Shown: positions 41,490 through 50,758 of the stretch, piece by piece
Layout: each line of letters begins with the position of its first letter
How positions within the stretch are numbered: the first letter of the stretch is position 1
Notes under the pieces: generated by a model
Told to the model about the DNA's origin: nothing
The model's database searches: none
Seen by the model: only the letters and a program-made list of their open reading frames with translations
From: CAVVSD01 sp963757125
GTDB lineage: Bacteria > Actinomycetota > Thermoleophilia > Solirubrobacterales > Solirubrobacteraceae
Direction of reading: 5' to 3'
DNA length: 64,000 bases
Assembly (NCBI GenBank): GCA_963757125.1
Contig: CAVWQP010000006.1
Location: 248,001 to 312,000 of the forward strand
Position numbers and translations under genes: made by a program

Positions 41490-42932
41490 ATGAGCGATGA
41501 CGGGGCAGCGAACATCGGCGTGGTCGGGCTGGCGGTGATGGGCGCCAACCTCGCCCGGAACCTCGCCGGCCGGGAGGGCAACACGGTCGCGATCCACAAC
41601 CGGTCGCCCGAGCGGATCCGACGGCTCGTCGACGAGCATCCGGAGGCCGGCTTCGTGGCCGGCGAGGACATCGACGACTTCGTCGCATCGCTCTCGCGCC
41701 CGCGCACCGCGATCATCATGGTCCAGGCCGGCGCCGGGACCGACGCGGTCATCGAGCAGCTCGCGGACCGCTTCGAGGAGGGCGACATCATCGTGGACGG
41801 CGGCAACGCCAACTTCCACGACACGATCCGCCGCGAGGGCGCGCTGCGCGAGCGCGGGCTGAACTTCGTCGGCGCCGGGATCTCCGGCGGCGAGGAGGGC
41901 GCGCTGAACGGCCCGTCGATCATGCCCGGCGGGTCCGCCGAGGCCTACGAGACGCTGGGCCCGATCCTCGCGTCGATCGCGGCGGTCGCGGAGGGCGAGC
42001 CCTGCGTCACCCACGTCGGCACCGACGGCGCGGGGCACTTCGTGAAGATGATCCACAACGGCATCGAGTACGCCGACATGCAGCTCATCGGCGAGTCCTA
42101 CGACCTGCTGCGCCGCGTCGGCGGGCACGACACCGACGCGATCGCCGACATCTTCGCCGCGTGGAACGAGGGCGACCTCGAGTCCTACCTCATCGAGATC
42201 ACCGCCGAGGTGCTGCGTCACCGCGACGCCGAGACGGGTGAGCCGCTCGTCGACGTCATCCTCGACCAGGCCGGGTCGAAGGGGACCGGGGTGTGGACGG
42301 TGCAGAACGCGGTGGGCCTCGGGATCCCCGTCGGCGGCATCGCCGAGGCGGTCTTCGCGCGCGCCGTCTCCAGCAAGCCCGCGCAGCGCGAGGCGGTGCG
42401 CGGCGTCGTTGACACGCGTCCGGAGCTCGGCACGGCGGGCGACGGCTTCGAGGACGACGTACGGGCGGCCCTGTACGCGTCGAAGGTCGTCGCCTACGCG
42501 CAGGGCTTCGACGCGATCATCGCGGGCGCCGAGGAGTACGACTGGGACATCCACCTCGGGAACATCGCCAAGATCTGGCGCGGCGGCTGCATCATCCGGG
42601 CCCGGTTCCTGAACCGGATCGTCGAGGCGTACGAGCGCGACACGCAGCCGGCGACGCTGCTCGAGGACCCCTACTTCGCCGACGTGATCCGCGACGGCGA
42701 GGCGGCGTGGCGGCGGATCGTCGCGACCGCGGTGCAGTCGGGGGTCCCCGTGCCGGGGTTCTCGTCGGCGCTGGCGTACTACGACTCGCTCGCCTCCGAG
42801 CGCCTGCCCGCCTCGCTCATCCAGGCCCAGCGCGACTTCTTCGGCGCGCACACCTACGGCCGGATCGACAAGCCCGGCACGTTCCACACCCTGTGGTCCG
42901 ACGACCGGTCGGAGGTCCGGACCGACGGATGA
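41490..42932 (+). CDS. gnd: 6-phosphogluconate dehydrogenase (decarboxylating)
   Basis: A 480-residue dimeric-type enzyme of the pentose phosphate pathway, making ribulose 5-phosphate and NADPH. Landmarks: IGVVGLAVMGANLARNLAG (dinucleotide site), NRSPERI (the Arg after the second strand favours NADP), ISGGEEGALNGPSIMPGG, and GHFVKMIHNGIEYADMQ with the catalytic Lys. ATG 41490 follows AAGGAGA. It ends one base from the convergent pnkp stop. Confidence 0.96.
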   Translation: MSDDGAANIGVVGLAVMGANLARNLAGREGNTVAIHNRSPERIRRLVDEHPEAGFVAGEDIDDFVASLSRPRTAIIMVQAGAGTDAVIEQLADRFEEGDIIVDGGNANFHDTIRREGALRERGLNFVGAGISGGEEGALNGPSIMPGGSAEAYETLGPILASIAAVAEGEPCVTHVGTDGAGHFVKMIHNGIEYADMQLIGESYDLLRRVGGHDTDAIADIFAAWNEGDLESYLIEITAEVLRHRDAETGEPLVDVILDQAGSKGTGVWTVQNAVGLGIPVGGIAEAVFARAVSSKPAQREAVRGVVDTRPELGTAGDGFEDDVRAALYASKVVAYAQGFDAIIAGAEEYDWDIHLGNIAKIWRGGCIIRARFLNRIVEAYERDTQPATLLEDPYFADVIRDGEAAWRRIVATAVQSGVPVPGFSSALAYYDSLASERLPASLIQAQRDFFGAHTYGRIDKPGTFHTLWSDDRSEVRTDG

Positions 42933-42933
42933 G

Positions 42934-45465
42934 CTAGAGCCGCGGGTCGACCGGTTCGCTCTCGAGGGCGAGCACCGCGAACACGCACTCGTGCACGCGG
43001 TACAGCGGCTCGCGGCGCACGAAGCGCTCGAGCGCCTCGATGCCCAGGCCGAACTCGCGGGCGGCGAGCGACCGCTTGCGGCCCAGGCCGCGGCCGCGGA
43101 GCCGCTCGATCTGCGTCGGGTCGGCGTACTCGGGGCCGTAGACGATGCGCAGGTACTCGCGTCCGCGGCACTTGACGCCGGGCTGGGCGAGACCCCGGCG
43201 GCCGCGGGCGACGAAGGCCATCGGCTTGATGACCATGCCCTCGCCGCCGGCCCCGGTGAGCGTCTCCCACCACGTCACCGCATCCTCCTGGCTCGCCGGG
43301 TCGGTGACGTCGACCACGCGTCGGTCCGTGCGCCGGAACCACTCGGGATCGGCGGCGACGAGCGCGTCGCAGCGATCGAGGTGCCAGATGTGGTCGCGAT
43401 CGGCGAAGACGCCGCTCTCGGCGGCGAGCACGTGGAACGGCGCCAGTCGCAGATCGGCGACGCCGCCGACCGGCCAGACGTAGCGGCCGTAGGCCTCGGT
43501 GTAGCGGTCGACGTGCTCGATGCGCCGTCGCTGGCGATCGAGCAGCGCGTCGACGGCGAGGCCGCGCGCGGCCGCCTGCTCGAGCGCGCCCACGGCTGCG
43601 TGCAGGCCCGCGCCGGCGGCGGCGCCCACGGCGGCGTACTGATCGTCGATGAGGCCCATCGCCTTGGCCGACCAGGGCAGCAGCTCGCAGTCCAGGACGA
43701 CCCAGTCGGAGCCGAGCTCGTCCCACAGCCCGGCCGCGTCGGCGGCGGCGCGGATGCGGCCGAGGACGGCCTCGGTGTCGTCGCGGTCGTCGAGGAACGG
43801 CCGGCCGGTCCGTGTGAAGAGCGCGCCGGACTCGCCGGTGTCGACGCCGAAGCGGTCGCGCGCGACGCCGGGGTCGCGGCAGACGACGGCGATGGCGCGC
43901 GAGCCCATGTGCTTCTCCTCGCAGATCACCGTCGGGACGCCGTCGGCGCGGAACTCGGCGAACGCGTCCTCCGGGTGCTCGAGCACGTCCGGCCGCTTCG
44001 ACGTCGCCGTGGGCGACATCGCGGGCGGCAGGTGGACCAGCCAGCGCGGGTCGATGGCGAAGCGGCTCATGACCTCGATCGCCGCGGCGGCGTTCTCCTC
44101 GCGCACGGTGACGGTCCGCGCCAGCCTCGTCTCGACGATGCGCTTCCCGGCGACGTCCTCGACGTCGAGCAGGAAGGCGGGCCGCTGCTCCTCCTCGGGC
44201 GGGAGGAACGGCTTGGCGGGCTCGTAGTACGTGCGCTCGGCAGGGACGGCGACCAGCTCGCGCTCGGGCCAGCGCAGCGCGGTGAGCCTGCCGCCGAACA
44301 CGCAGCCGGTGTCGATGTTGATCGTGTCGTTCAGCCACTCGGGCTCGGCGACCGGCGTGTGCCCGTGGACGACCGCCGCCGCGCCGCGGTAGTCGGCCGC
44401 CCACTCGCCGCGCACGGGCAGCCCGAACTCGTCGGTCTCTCCGGTGGTCTCGCCGAACAGCGCGAAGTCGCGCACCCGTCCGGAGGACCGTCCCTGGTAG
44501 CTCTCCTTCATCCCCGCGTGGGCGACGACGAGCCGGCCGTCGTCGAGCACGACGTGGCTCACGAGCCCCTCGAGGAACGCGCGCGCGGCCACGCGGAACT
44601 CCTCCGGCTCCCCGGCGAGCTGCTCGACGGTCTCGGCGAGCCCGTGCGTGAGCTTGACGTCGCGGCCCTTGAGCTTGCGGACGAGCTTGATGTCGTGGTT
44701 GCCCGGCAGGCAGAGCGCCGTGCCGGCCTCCGCCATGCCCATGACGAGGCGCAGGACACCCGGCGAGTCGGGCCCGCGGTCGACGTAGTCGCCGACGAAC
44801 ACCGCGCGGCGCCCGTGCGGCGGCGTGACGGTCACCCCGTCGTCGCCGACCGCGTAGCCGAGCCTGCCGAGCAGCGCGACGAGCTCGGCGTGACAGCCGT
44901 GGACGTCGCCGATGATGTCGAACGGGCCGTGCTCGGCGCGCCTGTCCGTCCACAGCGGGGCGCGGGCGATCTCGACGCTCTCGGCCTCCTCAGGGGAGCG
45001 CAGCACCCAGACGCGGCGGAACCCTTCGCGCTGCAGGCCCTTCAGGGAGCGGGCGAGCTGCGACCGCTGGCGCTTGACGACATGCGGGCCGAAGTCGCGG
45101 TCGGGGCGGTCGCGGTTGCGCCCCAGGCAGACCGCCTCGGGCATGTCGAGCACGACGGCGACCGGGAACAGGTCGTGCTCCCGGGCGAGCGCCACGAGCG
45201 GCTTGCGCGCCTCGCGCTGCACGTTCGTGGCGTCCACCACGGTCAGCCGGCCCCGGGTCAGCCGCGTGCCCGCGATGAAGCGCAGCACCGCGAACGCGTC
45301 CTCGGTCGCCGCCTGGTCGTTCTCGTCGTCGGCGACGAGGCCGCGGCAGGCGTCGGACGAGATGACCTCGGTCGGCCTGAAGTGGCGCGCCGCGAACGAG
45401 CTCTTGCCCGAGCCGGTCGCGCCGACCAGGACGACGAGGCTCGGATCGGGAAGCTCGATCCTCAC
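42934..45465 (-). CDS. pnkp: Pnkp: RNA-repair polynucleotide kinase-phosphatase-ligase
   Basis: An 843-residue three-domain protein matching bacterial Pnkp. (1) Kinase with P-loop GATGSGKSS at residues 15-23. (2) Metallophosphoesterase with GDVHG (near 184), GDYVDRG, GNHD and HGHTP, which heals 2',3'-cyclic or 3'-phosphate ends. (3) Ligase-like adenylyltransferase with nucleophile Lys in EEKHMGSRAI (near 518). It needs Hen1 for full ligase activity in the known system. GTG 45465 overlaps the hen1 stop (GTGA). It repairs RNAs cut by ribotoxins, typically tRNAs. Confidence 0.95.
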   Translation of the reverse strand: MRIELPDPSLVVLVGATGSGKSSFAARHFRPTEVISSDACRGLVADDENDQAATEDAFAVLRFIAGTRLTRGRLTVVDATNVQREARKPLVALAREHDLFPVAVVLDMPEAVCLGRNRDRPDRDFGPHVVKRQRSQLARSLKGLQREGFRRVWVLRSPEEAESVEIARAPLWTDRRAEHGPFDIIGDVHGCHAELVALLGRLGYAVGDDGVTVTPPHGRRAVFVGDYVDRGPDSPGVLRLVMGMAEAGTALCLPGNHDIKLVRKLKGRDVKLTHGLAETVEQLAGEPEEFRVAARAFLEGLVSHVVLDDGRLVVAHAGMKESYQGRSSGRVRDFALFGETTGETDEFGLPVRGEWAADYRGAAAVVHGHTPVAEPEWLNDTINIDTGCVFGGRLTALRWPERELVAVPAERTYYEPAKPFLPPEEEQRPAFLLDVEDVAGKRIVETRLARTVTVREENAAAAIEVMSRFAIDPRWLVHLPPAMSPTATSKRPDVLEHPEDAFAEFRADGVPTVICEEKHMGSRAIAVVCRDPGVARDRFGVDTGESGALFTRTGRPFLDDRDDTEAVLGRIRAAADAAGLWDELGSDWVVLDCELLPWSAKAMGLIDDQYAAVGAAAGAGLHAAVGALEQAAARGLAVDALLDRQRRRIEHVDRYTEAYGRYVWPVGGVADLRLAPFHVLAAESGVFADRDHIWHLDRCDALVAADPEWFRRTDRRVVDVTDPASQEDAVTWWETLTGAGGEGMVIKPMAFVARGRRGLAQPGVKCRGREYLRIVYGPEYADPTQIERLRGRGLGRKRSLAAREFGLGIEALERFVRREPLYRVHECVFAVLALESEPVDPRL

Positions 45466-46814
45466 CGCTCGAACACCGCCATCTGCGTCGGCGACCCGAC
45501 CTCCGCGTCCTCGGGACCGATGGGCAGATGGCGCACGCGGTACCCGTGCCGGTCCGCGACGGCCCGTGCCCAGCCCGCGAACTCGCCGCGCGTCCACTCG
45601 AAGCGGTGGTCGGGGTGGCGGAACCGGCCGGGGCCGAGTCCCGCCCAGCGCACGTTGTACTCGCCGTTCGGCGTCGTGACGACGACCGTCGACGGCCGGG
45701 CGAACCCGAAGACGTTGCGCTCCGCGGCCGCGAGGCGCGGCGGGTCGAGGTGCTCGATGACCTCGACGAGCACGGCCGCGTCGTAGCCCGCCAGCCTGCG
45801 GTCCCGGTAGGTCAACGCGCTCTGCAGCAGCTTGATGCGCTGGCGCCGGTCGTCCGGCAGCAGGTCGAGCTTCAGCCGCCGCGCCGCCTGCTCGAGCGCG
45901 CGGATCGACACGTCGACGCCGACGATCTCGTCGTAGCCGTCGCGGGCGAGGCGCTCCAGCAGCGCTCCGGCCCCGCAGCCGAGGTCGAGGACGCGGCGCG
46001 CGCCGGACGCCTTGAGCACCGACTCCACGGAGCCCAGCCGCTGATCGCGCAGCGAGACGCGCTCCTCGAGCGCCCGCTCGCCCTCGTCCTCGTCCTCCGG
46101 TGCGGGCGAGGGCATCGCCTCCTCGAGGTGCGCCAGCGCCGGGCCGACCAGCGCCCGCTGGTGCTTGACGTAGCGCCGGACGATGAGGTCACGCTCCGGG
46201 TGCGCGGCGAGCCAGCCTTCGCCACGCCGCATGAGCTTGTCGATCTCGGACTGGTCGACCCAGTAGTGCTTGTCGTCGTCGAGCACCGGCAGGAGGACGT
46301 ACAGGTGGTTGAGCAGGTCGGCCAGCCGCAGCTCGCCGGCCAGCCGGAGCGACAGGTGGCGCCCGGAGAGCGCCGCGGTCTCGACGCGGTAGCCGAGCGG
46401 CTCGAACAGGCGGCGCACGAGGTCCTCCCCGCCCCGGGTGGGCACCACGGGGAGCGACGCCTCCAGCGGGATCGACGACGCGGCGAGCTCGGGGCGCTCC
46501 TTGCACGTCCCCGCCATCGCGCTCTTGAAGACCTTCACCATGGCGACCGACAGGAACGAGGACGCGACGTACGGCCGGTCGTTGACGTACTCGGCCAGGG
46601 CGAAGCCGGTCGTGCCGCGCCCGCGCCGCACGAGCCCGACCGGGTCGACCTCGAGCAGCAGCGCCGCCGTGCACCGCTCCTCGCTCGCCTCGGGGTACAG
46701 CACGTGCGCCGTCCCGAAGGGGAGGCTGAAGGACTGCACCCGGTCGGGGTGCTTGTGCAGCAGGTAGCCGAGATCCGTCGCCGGCCTGCGCGTGGTCGTC
46801 ACGGTCAACAGCAA
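45462..46814 (-). CDS. hen1: Hen1: 3'-terminal RNA ribose 2'-O-methyltransferase
   Basis: A 450-residue protein. The N-terminal domain, which activates the Pnkp ligase, opens MLLTVTTTRRPATDLGYLLH. The C-terminal methyltransferase has the SAM site DLGCGAGALL (near 276) and metal ligands in EVIEHL (near 351) and RHPDHRFEW. It methylates the 3' ribose of broken RNA before sealing, protecting it from re-cleavage. The start is read as TTG 46814 to match the family's MLLT opening; GTG 46802 is an alternative. No convincing ribosome site is seen, and a tRNA-Gln gene ends 23 bases upstream. Confidence 0.93.
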   Translation of the reverse strand: MLLTVTTTRRPATDLGYLLHKHPDRVQSFSLPFGTAHVLYPEASEERCTAALLLEVDPVGLVRRGRGTTGFALAEYVNDRPYVASSFLSVAMVKVFKSAMAGTCKERPELAASSIPLEASLPVVPTRGGEDLVRRLFEPLGYRVETAALSGRHLSLRLAGELRLADLLNHLYVLLPVLDDDKHYWVDQSEIDKLMRRGEGWLAAHPERDLIVRRYVKHQRALVGPALAHLEEAMPSPAPEDEDEGERALEERVSLRDQRLGSVESVLKASGARRVLDLGCGAGALLERLARDGYDEIVGVDVSIRALEQAARRLKLDLLPDDRRQRIKLLQSALTYRDRRLAGYDAAVLVEVIEHLDPPRLAAAERNVFGFARPSTVVVTTPNGEYNVRWAGLGPGRFRHPDHRFEWTRGEFAGWARAVADRHGYRVRHLPIGPEDAEVGSPTQMAVFER

Positions 46815-46837
46815 GTGGGAAGACGACCTTCGAGGAG

Positions 46838-46909
46838 CTGCGGGGCAGGGACTCGAACCCCGAATAACTGTTCCAGAGACAGCCGTGTTGCCAATTACAC
46901 CACCCCGCA
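46838..46909 (-). tRNA. tRNA-Gln (anticodon CUG)
   Basis: A 72-base cloverleaf on the minus strand: acceptor stem TGCGGGG with CCCCGCA, anticodon stem GCTGT/ACAGT enclosing loop CTCTGGA with CTG at positions 34-36, and T arm CGGGG-TTCGAGT-CCCTG. The discriminator is G, as expected for glutamine. CCA is not encoded. It decodes CAG. It lies directly upstream of hen1 on the same strand with no terminator-like hairpin between, so cotranscription is possible. Confidence 0.95.
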
Positions 46910-46922
46910 CTGGGCGACCAGC

Positions 46923-46928
46923 AGGATA
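46923..46928 (-). promoter_or_regulatory. -10 element TATCCT for tRNA-Gln
   Basis: TATCCT on the minus strand predicts a start about 7 bases before the mature tRNA 5' end. It could also serve hen1-pnkp, since no other promoter is evident in the 23-base gap. Confidence 0.45.
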
Positions 46929-46962
46929 GCCGAGGCTGCGCGCGGCGGAGCCGTGCACCACA

Positions 46963-47502
46963 ATGCCCGATGTGACCGCGACCTCGACCGACGCACTCGT
47001 GACCGAGCGCCTCATCCTCCGGCGCCCCCGGGACGCCGATCTCGAGGCGTTCGCGCTCCTGTGCGCCGATCCGGAGGTCATGCGCTACATCGGCACGGGG
47101 CGGCCGCTCGACCACGGCACGTCGGAGCGCAGCTTCGCGATCATCCAGTCGCACTGGACGCGGCACGGCAGCGGCCTGCGCTCGGCGATCTCGCGCGAGG
47201 ACGGCGAGTACCTGGGGTTCGTCGGGCTCGCGGTCGTGCCGGGGCGCAGCGTGGCGGGCGGGGACACCGAGATCGGCTGGCGCCTGCGCCGCGCGGCGTG
47301 GGGGAAGGGCTTCGCCACCGAGGGCGCCGTCGCCGTGCGCGACCAGGCCTTCGACGCGCTCGGCATCACGTCACTCGTCTCCCTGATCCAGCCCGGCAAC
47401 GCCGCGTCGGCCCGGGTGGCCGAGAAGCTCGGCATGCGCCCCGACGGTCATGGTCGGGGCGCACACGGCGAGTCCGTCGTCGTTCACCGCCTCACGGCGT
47501 GA
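46963..47502 (+). CDS. GNAT family N-acetyltransferase (RimJ-like)
   Basis: A 179-residue acetyltransferase of the RimJ/RimL group: TERLILRRPRDADLEAFALL at the N-terminus, acetyl-CoA loop RRAAWGKGFATEGA and PGNAASARVAEKLGM. Substrate unknown (ribosomal protein N-terminus or small amine). ATG 46963 is chosen with no visible ribosome site. It is divergent from the tRNA gene and overlaps the convergent GH3 gene by 11 bases. Confidence 0.88.
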   Translation: MPDVTATSTDALVTERLILRRPRDADLEAFALLCADPEVMRYIGTGRPLDHGTSERSFAIIQSHWTRHGSGLRSAISREDGEYLGFVGLAVVPGRSVAGGDTEIGWRLRRAAWGKGFATEGAVAVRDQAFDALGITSLVSLIQPGNAASARVAEKLGMRPDGHGRGAHGESVVVHRLTA

Positions 47503-49774
47503 CCTGCAGCGACGCGGTGAGCTCCGCGGTCGAGCTGTCGCCCGCGTAGAGGTCGATCGTCCCCGGCTCGACGCGGAACTTCCCGGCGTTGTCGTAGAAG
47601 CCGACGTCGCCCTTGTCGATCCGGAACGTGACCGTCTTCGTCTCGCCGGGGGCGAGCGTCACGCGCTGGAACCCGCGCAGGCGGCGGACCGGCTGGGTCA
47701 TGCTCGCGACCGGGTCGTGCAGGTACAGCTGGACGACGTCGTCGCCCGCCCGCGCGCCGGTGTTCTTGACGTCGACCGACGCGAGCACGCTGCCGTCGGG
47801 CTTCAGCGTCGACGAGCTCAGGCGCAGGTCGCCCACCGCGAACGTCGTGTAGCTGAGGCCGTACCCGAACGCGTACTGCGGGGTGCACGGCAGCTCGAGG
47901 TAGCGCGAGTTGTACTTCTGCGTCGTGTCACACGGGCGGCCGGTCGGCTCGTGGTTGTAGTAGATCGGCACCTGGCCGACGGTGCGCGGGAAGGTCACCG
48001 GCAGCTTGCCGCCGGGGTTGACCTTGCCGAACAGGACGTCGGCGATCGCGTTGCCGGACTGGATGCCGCCGAACCACGACTCGAGGATCGCCGGCGATGC
48101 TGCGTCGACGTCGCCGAGGGTCAGCGGGCGGCCGTTCATGAGCACGACGACGAACGGCTTGCCCGTGGCCTTGATCGCCTGCAGGAGCTCCTCCTGCCGG
48201 CCGGGCAGGCCGATGTCGCTGCGCGCCGCGGCCTCGCCGCTCATGTCCGCCGACTCGCCGAGGACGACGACGGTGGCCTGCGCGGCGCTCGCCGCGGCGG
48301 CCGCCTCGCCGAACCCGGCGTCGGTCTCGCACTTCACGTCGCAGCCCTGCGCGAAGGTGACGTTCGCGCTCGGGACGGCGGCCTTGATGCCGTCCACGAC
48401 GGTCACGACGTCGTCCGCCTCGCCCTTGCCCGCCCAGGGGCCGAGCGGATCGGCCTTCGACGCGCCGAGCGCGCCGACGACGGCGATCGACGACAGGTCC
48501 GTCGACAGCGGGAGGGCGTTGCCGTCGTTCTTCAGCAGCACCATCGAGCGGCCGGCCGTCTGGCGTGCGGCCGCCACGTCCTGCGGCGTCATCGTGCGCG
48601 CGGGGATCTGCGCGAGGTCCGCGTAGGGCTTCTCGAACAGCCCGGCGCGCAGCTTGACGCGCAGGATCCGGCGCACGGCGTCGTCGACCCGGGACATCGG
48701 CAGCTTGCCGTCGGCGACGAGCTTCTCGCCGTAGTCGCGGGCGTAGGTGCTGACCATCTCGGAGTCGACGCCGGCGTTGAACGCCACGCGCGCCGCGTCC
48801 GGGCCGTCGGCGGCGACGCCGTGCCCGCACGGGCCCTCGTCGGGCGTCTTGGCCGGGCATGCCCGCAGCTCGGCGACGGCTGTGTAGTCGCTCTCGACGA
48901 ACCCGTCGAAGCCCCAGCGGTGCTTCAGGATGTCGTTCATGAGGTGGTCGTCCGCGCAGGCGGGGATGCCGCTCACCGCGTTGAAGCCGCACATCGCCGT
49001 GTCCGCGCCGGCCTGCACCGCGGCCTGGAACGGCGGCAGGTAGAGGTTCCAGAGGCGCGATTCGGAGATGTCGGTCGTGTTGTAGTCGCGGCCGCCCTCG
49101 GGCTGGCCGTAGGCGGCGAAGTGCTTCGCGCTCGCGACGACCTTGTCGTCGGCGGCGTAGTCGGTGCCCTGCGCCGCCTTCACGCGCGCGGCCGACATGA
49201 CCGATCCGAGGTAGGGATCCTCGCCGGCGCCCTCGGCGATGCGGCCCCAGCGGGGCTCGTGCGAGACGTCGACCATCGGCGCGTAGATCTGCTTGATGCC
49301 AACCGCGGCGGTCTCACGCGCGGCGACCGTGAGGTCCGTCGTCGCGACGTCCGGGTCGAAGCTGCTCGCCTGCGCGAGCGGGATCGGGAACGTGGTCCGG
49401 TACCCGTGGATCGTGTCGTAGGCGAAGAGGATCGGGATCTTCAGGCGCGACTCGGTCATCGCCACCTTCTGCAGGTGCGCGATCTTCTCCGGGTCGGTCA
49501 GGCTGAAGACGCCGCCGACGCCGTCGCGCGCGTCCTCGTCGGTGACCTGGTTGTCGGCGAGGAGCTGGAGCTGGGCGAGCTTCTCCTTCAGCGTCATCTG
49601 CCCGACGAGCGCATCGACGCGCTTCTCGATGCCCTGGTCCGGCCCGCCGCGCGCGGGCCGCAGCGCGGCGTCGTCCGTCGCTCCCGTGCCGGCGACGACC
49701 ACGCCGCCCGCGGCGGTCGCGATGACGGCGGCAGCCGCCGCCACGAGCACGGCCCTGCGTCCCCCTGCACCCAT
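47492..49774 (-). CDS. bglX: Secreted GH3 family beta-glucosidase (BglX-like)
   Basis: A 760-residue glycoside hydrolase. There is an N-terminal hydrophobic export segment (RRAVLVAAAAAVIATAAGG), then the GH3 barrel with FAYDTIHGYRTTFPIPL, KHFAAYG and the nucleophile Asp in GFVESDYTAV, where many relatives have SDW. The second alpha/beta domain has WAGKGEADDVVTVVDGI, and a fibronectin III-like C-terminal domain follows. It releases glucose-type residues from oligosaccharides outside the membrane. ATG 49774 follows GGGAGGAG; the ORF-initial codon at 49804 is not needed. Confidence 0.93.
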   Translation of the reverse strand: MGAGGRRAVLVAAAAAVIATAAGGVVVAGTGATDDAALRPARGGPDQGIEKRVDALVGQMTLKEKLAQLQLLADNQVTDEDARDGVGGVFSLTDPEKIAHLQKVAMTESRLKIPILFAYDTIHGYRTTFPIPLAQASSFDPDVATTDLTVAARETAAVGIKQIYAPMVDVSHEPRWGRIAEGAGEDPYLGSVMSAARVKAAQGTDYAADDKVVASAKHFAAYGQPEGGRDYNTTDISESRLWNLYLPPFQAAVQAGADTAMCGFNAVSGIPACADDHLMNDILKHRWGFDGFVESDYTAVAELRACPAKTPDEGPCGHGVAADGPDAARVAFNAGVDSEMVSTYARDYGEKLVADGKLPMSRVDDAVRRILRVKLRAGLFEKPYADLAQIPARTMTPQDVAAARQTAGRSMVLLKNDGNALPLSTDLSSIAVVGALGASKADPLGPWAGKGEADDVVTVVDGIKAAVPSANVTFAQGCDVKCETDAGFGEAAAAASAAQATVVVLGESADMSGEAAARSDIGLPGRQEELLQAIKATGKPFVVVLMNGRPLTLGDVDAASPAILESWFGGIQSGNAIADVLFGKVNPGGKLPVTFPRTVGQVPIYYNHEPTGRPCDTTQKYNSRYLELPCTPQYAFGYGLSYTTFAVGDLRLSSSTLKPDGSVLASVDVKNTGARAGDDVVQLYLHDPVASMTQPVRRLRGFQRVTLAPGETKTVTFRIDKGDVGFYDNAGKFRVEPGTIDLYAGDSSTAELTASLQVTP

Positions 49775-49815
49775 GAGGGTCTCCTCCCGTTGAGCTGGCC
49801 GCATCGTGCCCGCGC

Positions 49816-49821
49816 TAGCGT
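49816..49821 (+). promoter_or_regulatory. -10-like element TAGCGT for the DUF5996 gene
   Basis: TAGCGT ends 6 bases before ATG 49828; leaderless arrangement without a ribosome site. Confidence 0.4.
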
Positions 49822-49827
49822 CCGTTC

Positions 49828-50748
49828 ATGCCAACTTCCTGGCCGTCCCTCGCCTACGAGGACTGGAGCGCCACGTGCGACACGCTCCACGCGCACACGC
49901 AGGTGCTCGGCAAGCTCTGCGTGGCGCTGGCGCCGCCCGAGCCGCAGCTGCAGCACGCGGCGCTGCGGCTCACCGCGCGGGGCTGGGAGACGCCGCCGCT
50001 GCGGGCACCCGACGGGTCGGGCGCGTTCGTCGTGGCGCTGGATCTGCAGGCGCACCAGGCCGTGGCCGAGCACAGCGACGGCAGGTCGGTGCGGATCGTG
50101 CTGGGCCCCGACCGGTCGGTGGGCGAGGTCACGCGCGAGCTGCTCGGCGCGCTGCACATGCTGGCGGGGAGGTTCGAGATCGCGATGAACCCGCAGGAGG
50201 TCCCGTGGACCGCCCCCTTCGACGAGGACGAGGAGCACGCGACCTACGACCCTGCGCAGGTCGCGACGTACTTCGCGGCGGCGACGCGGGCCGCCCTCGT
50301 GCTCGCGGAGTTCCGCGCGCCGTACCGCGGCCGCTCGACGCCCGTGAACGCATGGTGGGGCTCGTTCGACCTCGCGGTGAACCTGTTCTCCGGCGCGCCC
50401 GCCGACCCGCCGGCGAGCGACTTCATCATGCGCAACGCGATGGACGCCCAGGAGGTCGCCGTCGGATGGTGGCCGGGCGACGCGCGGTACGGCAAGGCCG
50501 CCTTCTACGCGTACGCGCACCCCGCGCGCGTCGGCTTCGAGACCGCGACGCTGTCGCCGGCGGCGGCGCACTGGGACGGCGAGCTGGGCGAGTTCATCCT
50601 CGACCAGGAGGACGTGCGCACGGCCGCCGACCCGCACGCGGACGCGGTGGAGTTCGCGCGCTCCGCGTTCCGCCACGCGTGCATCGTGTGCGAGTGGGAT
50701 CCGACGCTGCCCGCGAGCGTGGAGGGCGATCCGCCGCCCGTGGTCTAG
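49828..50748 (+). CDS. DUF5996 family protein
   Basis: A 306-residue protein opening WPSLAYEDWSATCDTLHAHTQVLGK, with LRLTARGWETPPL after it, the recognisable start of DUF5996 proteins (often annotated as Ava_C0101/Cg-type). Later WWGSFDLAVNLFSG and FYAYAHPARVGF are also conserved-looking. It is cytosolic, without signal or membrane segments. Biochemical function unknown to me. Confidence 0.75.
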   Translation: MPTSWPSLAYEDWSATCDTLHAHTQVLGKLCVALAPPEPQLQHAALRLTARGWETPPLRAPDGSGAFVVALDLQAHQAVAEHSDGRSVRIVLGPDRSVGEVTRELLGALHMLAGRFEIAMNPQEVPWTAPFDEDEEHATYDPAQVATYFAAATRAALVLAEFRAPYRGRSTPVNAWWGSFDLAVNLFSGAPADPPASDFIMRNAMDAQEVAVGWWPGDARYGKAAFYAYAHPARVGFETATLSPAAAHWDGELGEFILDQEDVRTAADPHADAVEFARSAFRHACIVCEWDPTLPASVEGDPPPVV

Positions 50749-50751
50749 GGT
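50746..50751 (+). promoter_or_regulatory. -10-like element TAGGGT for the quinone oxidoreductase gene
   Basis: TAGGGT includes the DUF5996 stop codon and lies 7 bases before ATG 50759; leaderless arrangement. Confidence 0.4.
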
Positions 50752-50758
50752 CCCGCGG

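Noticed and set aside
46838..46909. Attachment site of an integrated element at the tRNA gene
   Set aside because: No integrase, no repeated tRNA 3' fragment and no phage or plasmid genes were seen on either side.
47450..50188. Very long plus-strand open frame opposite the GH3 gene
   Set aside because: Its composition is Arg/Val/Asp-rich as expected for antisense high-GC sequence, with no recognisable motif, while the GH3 frame is full of catalytic signatures.
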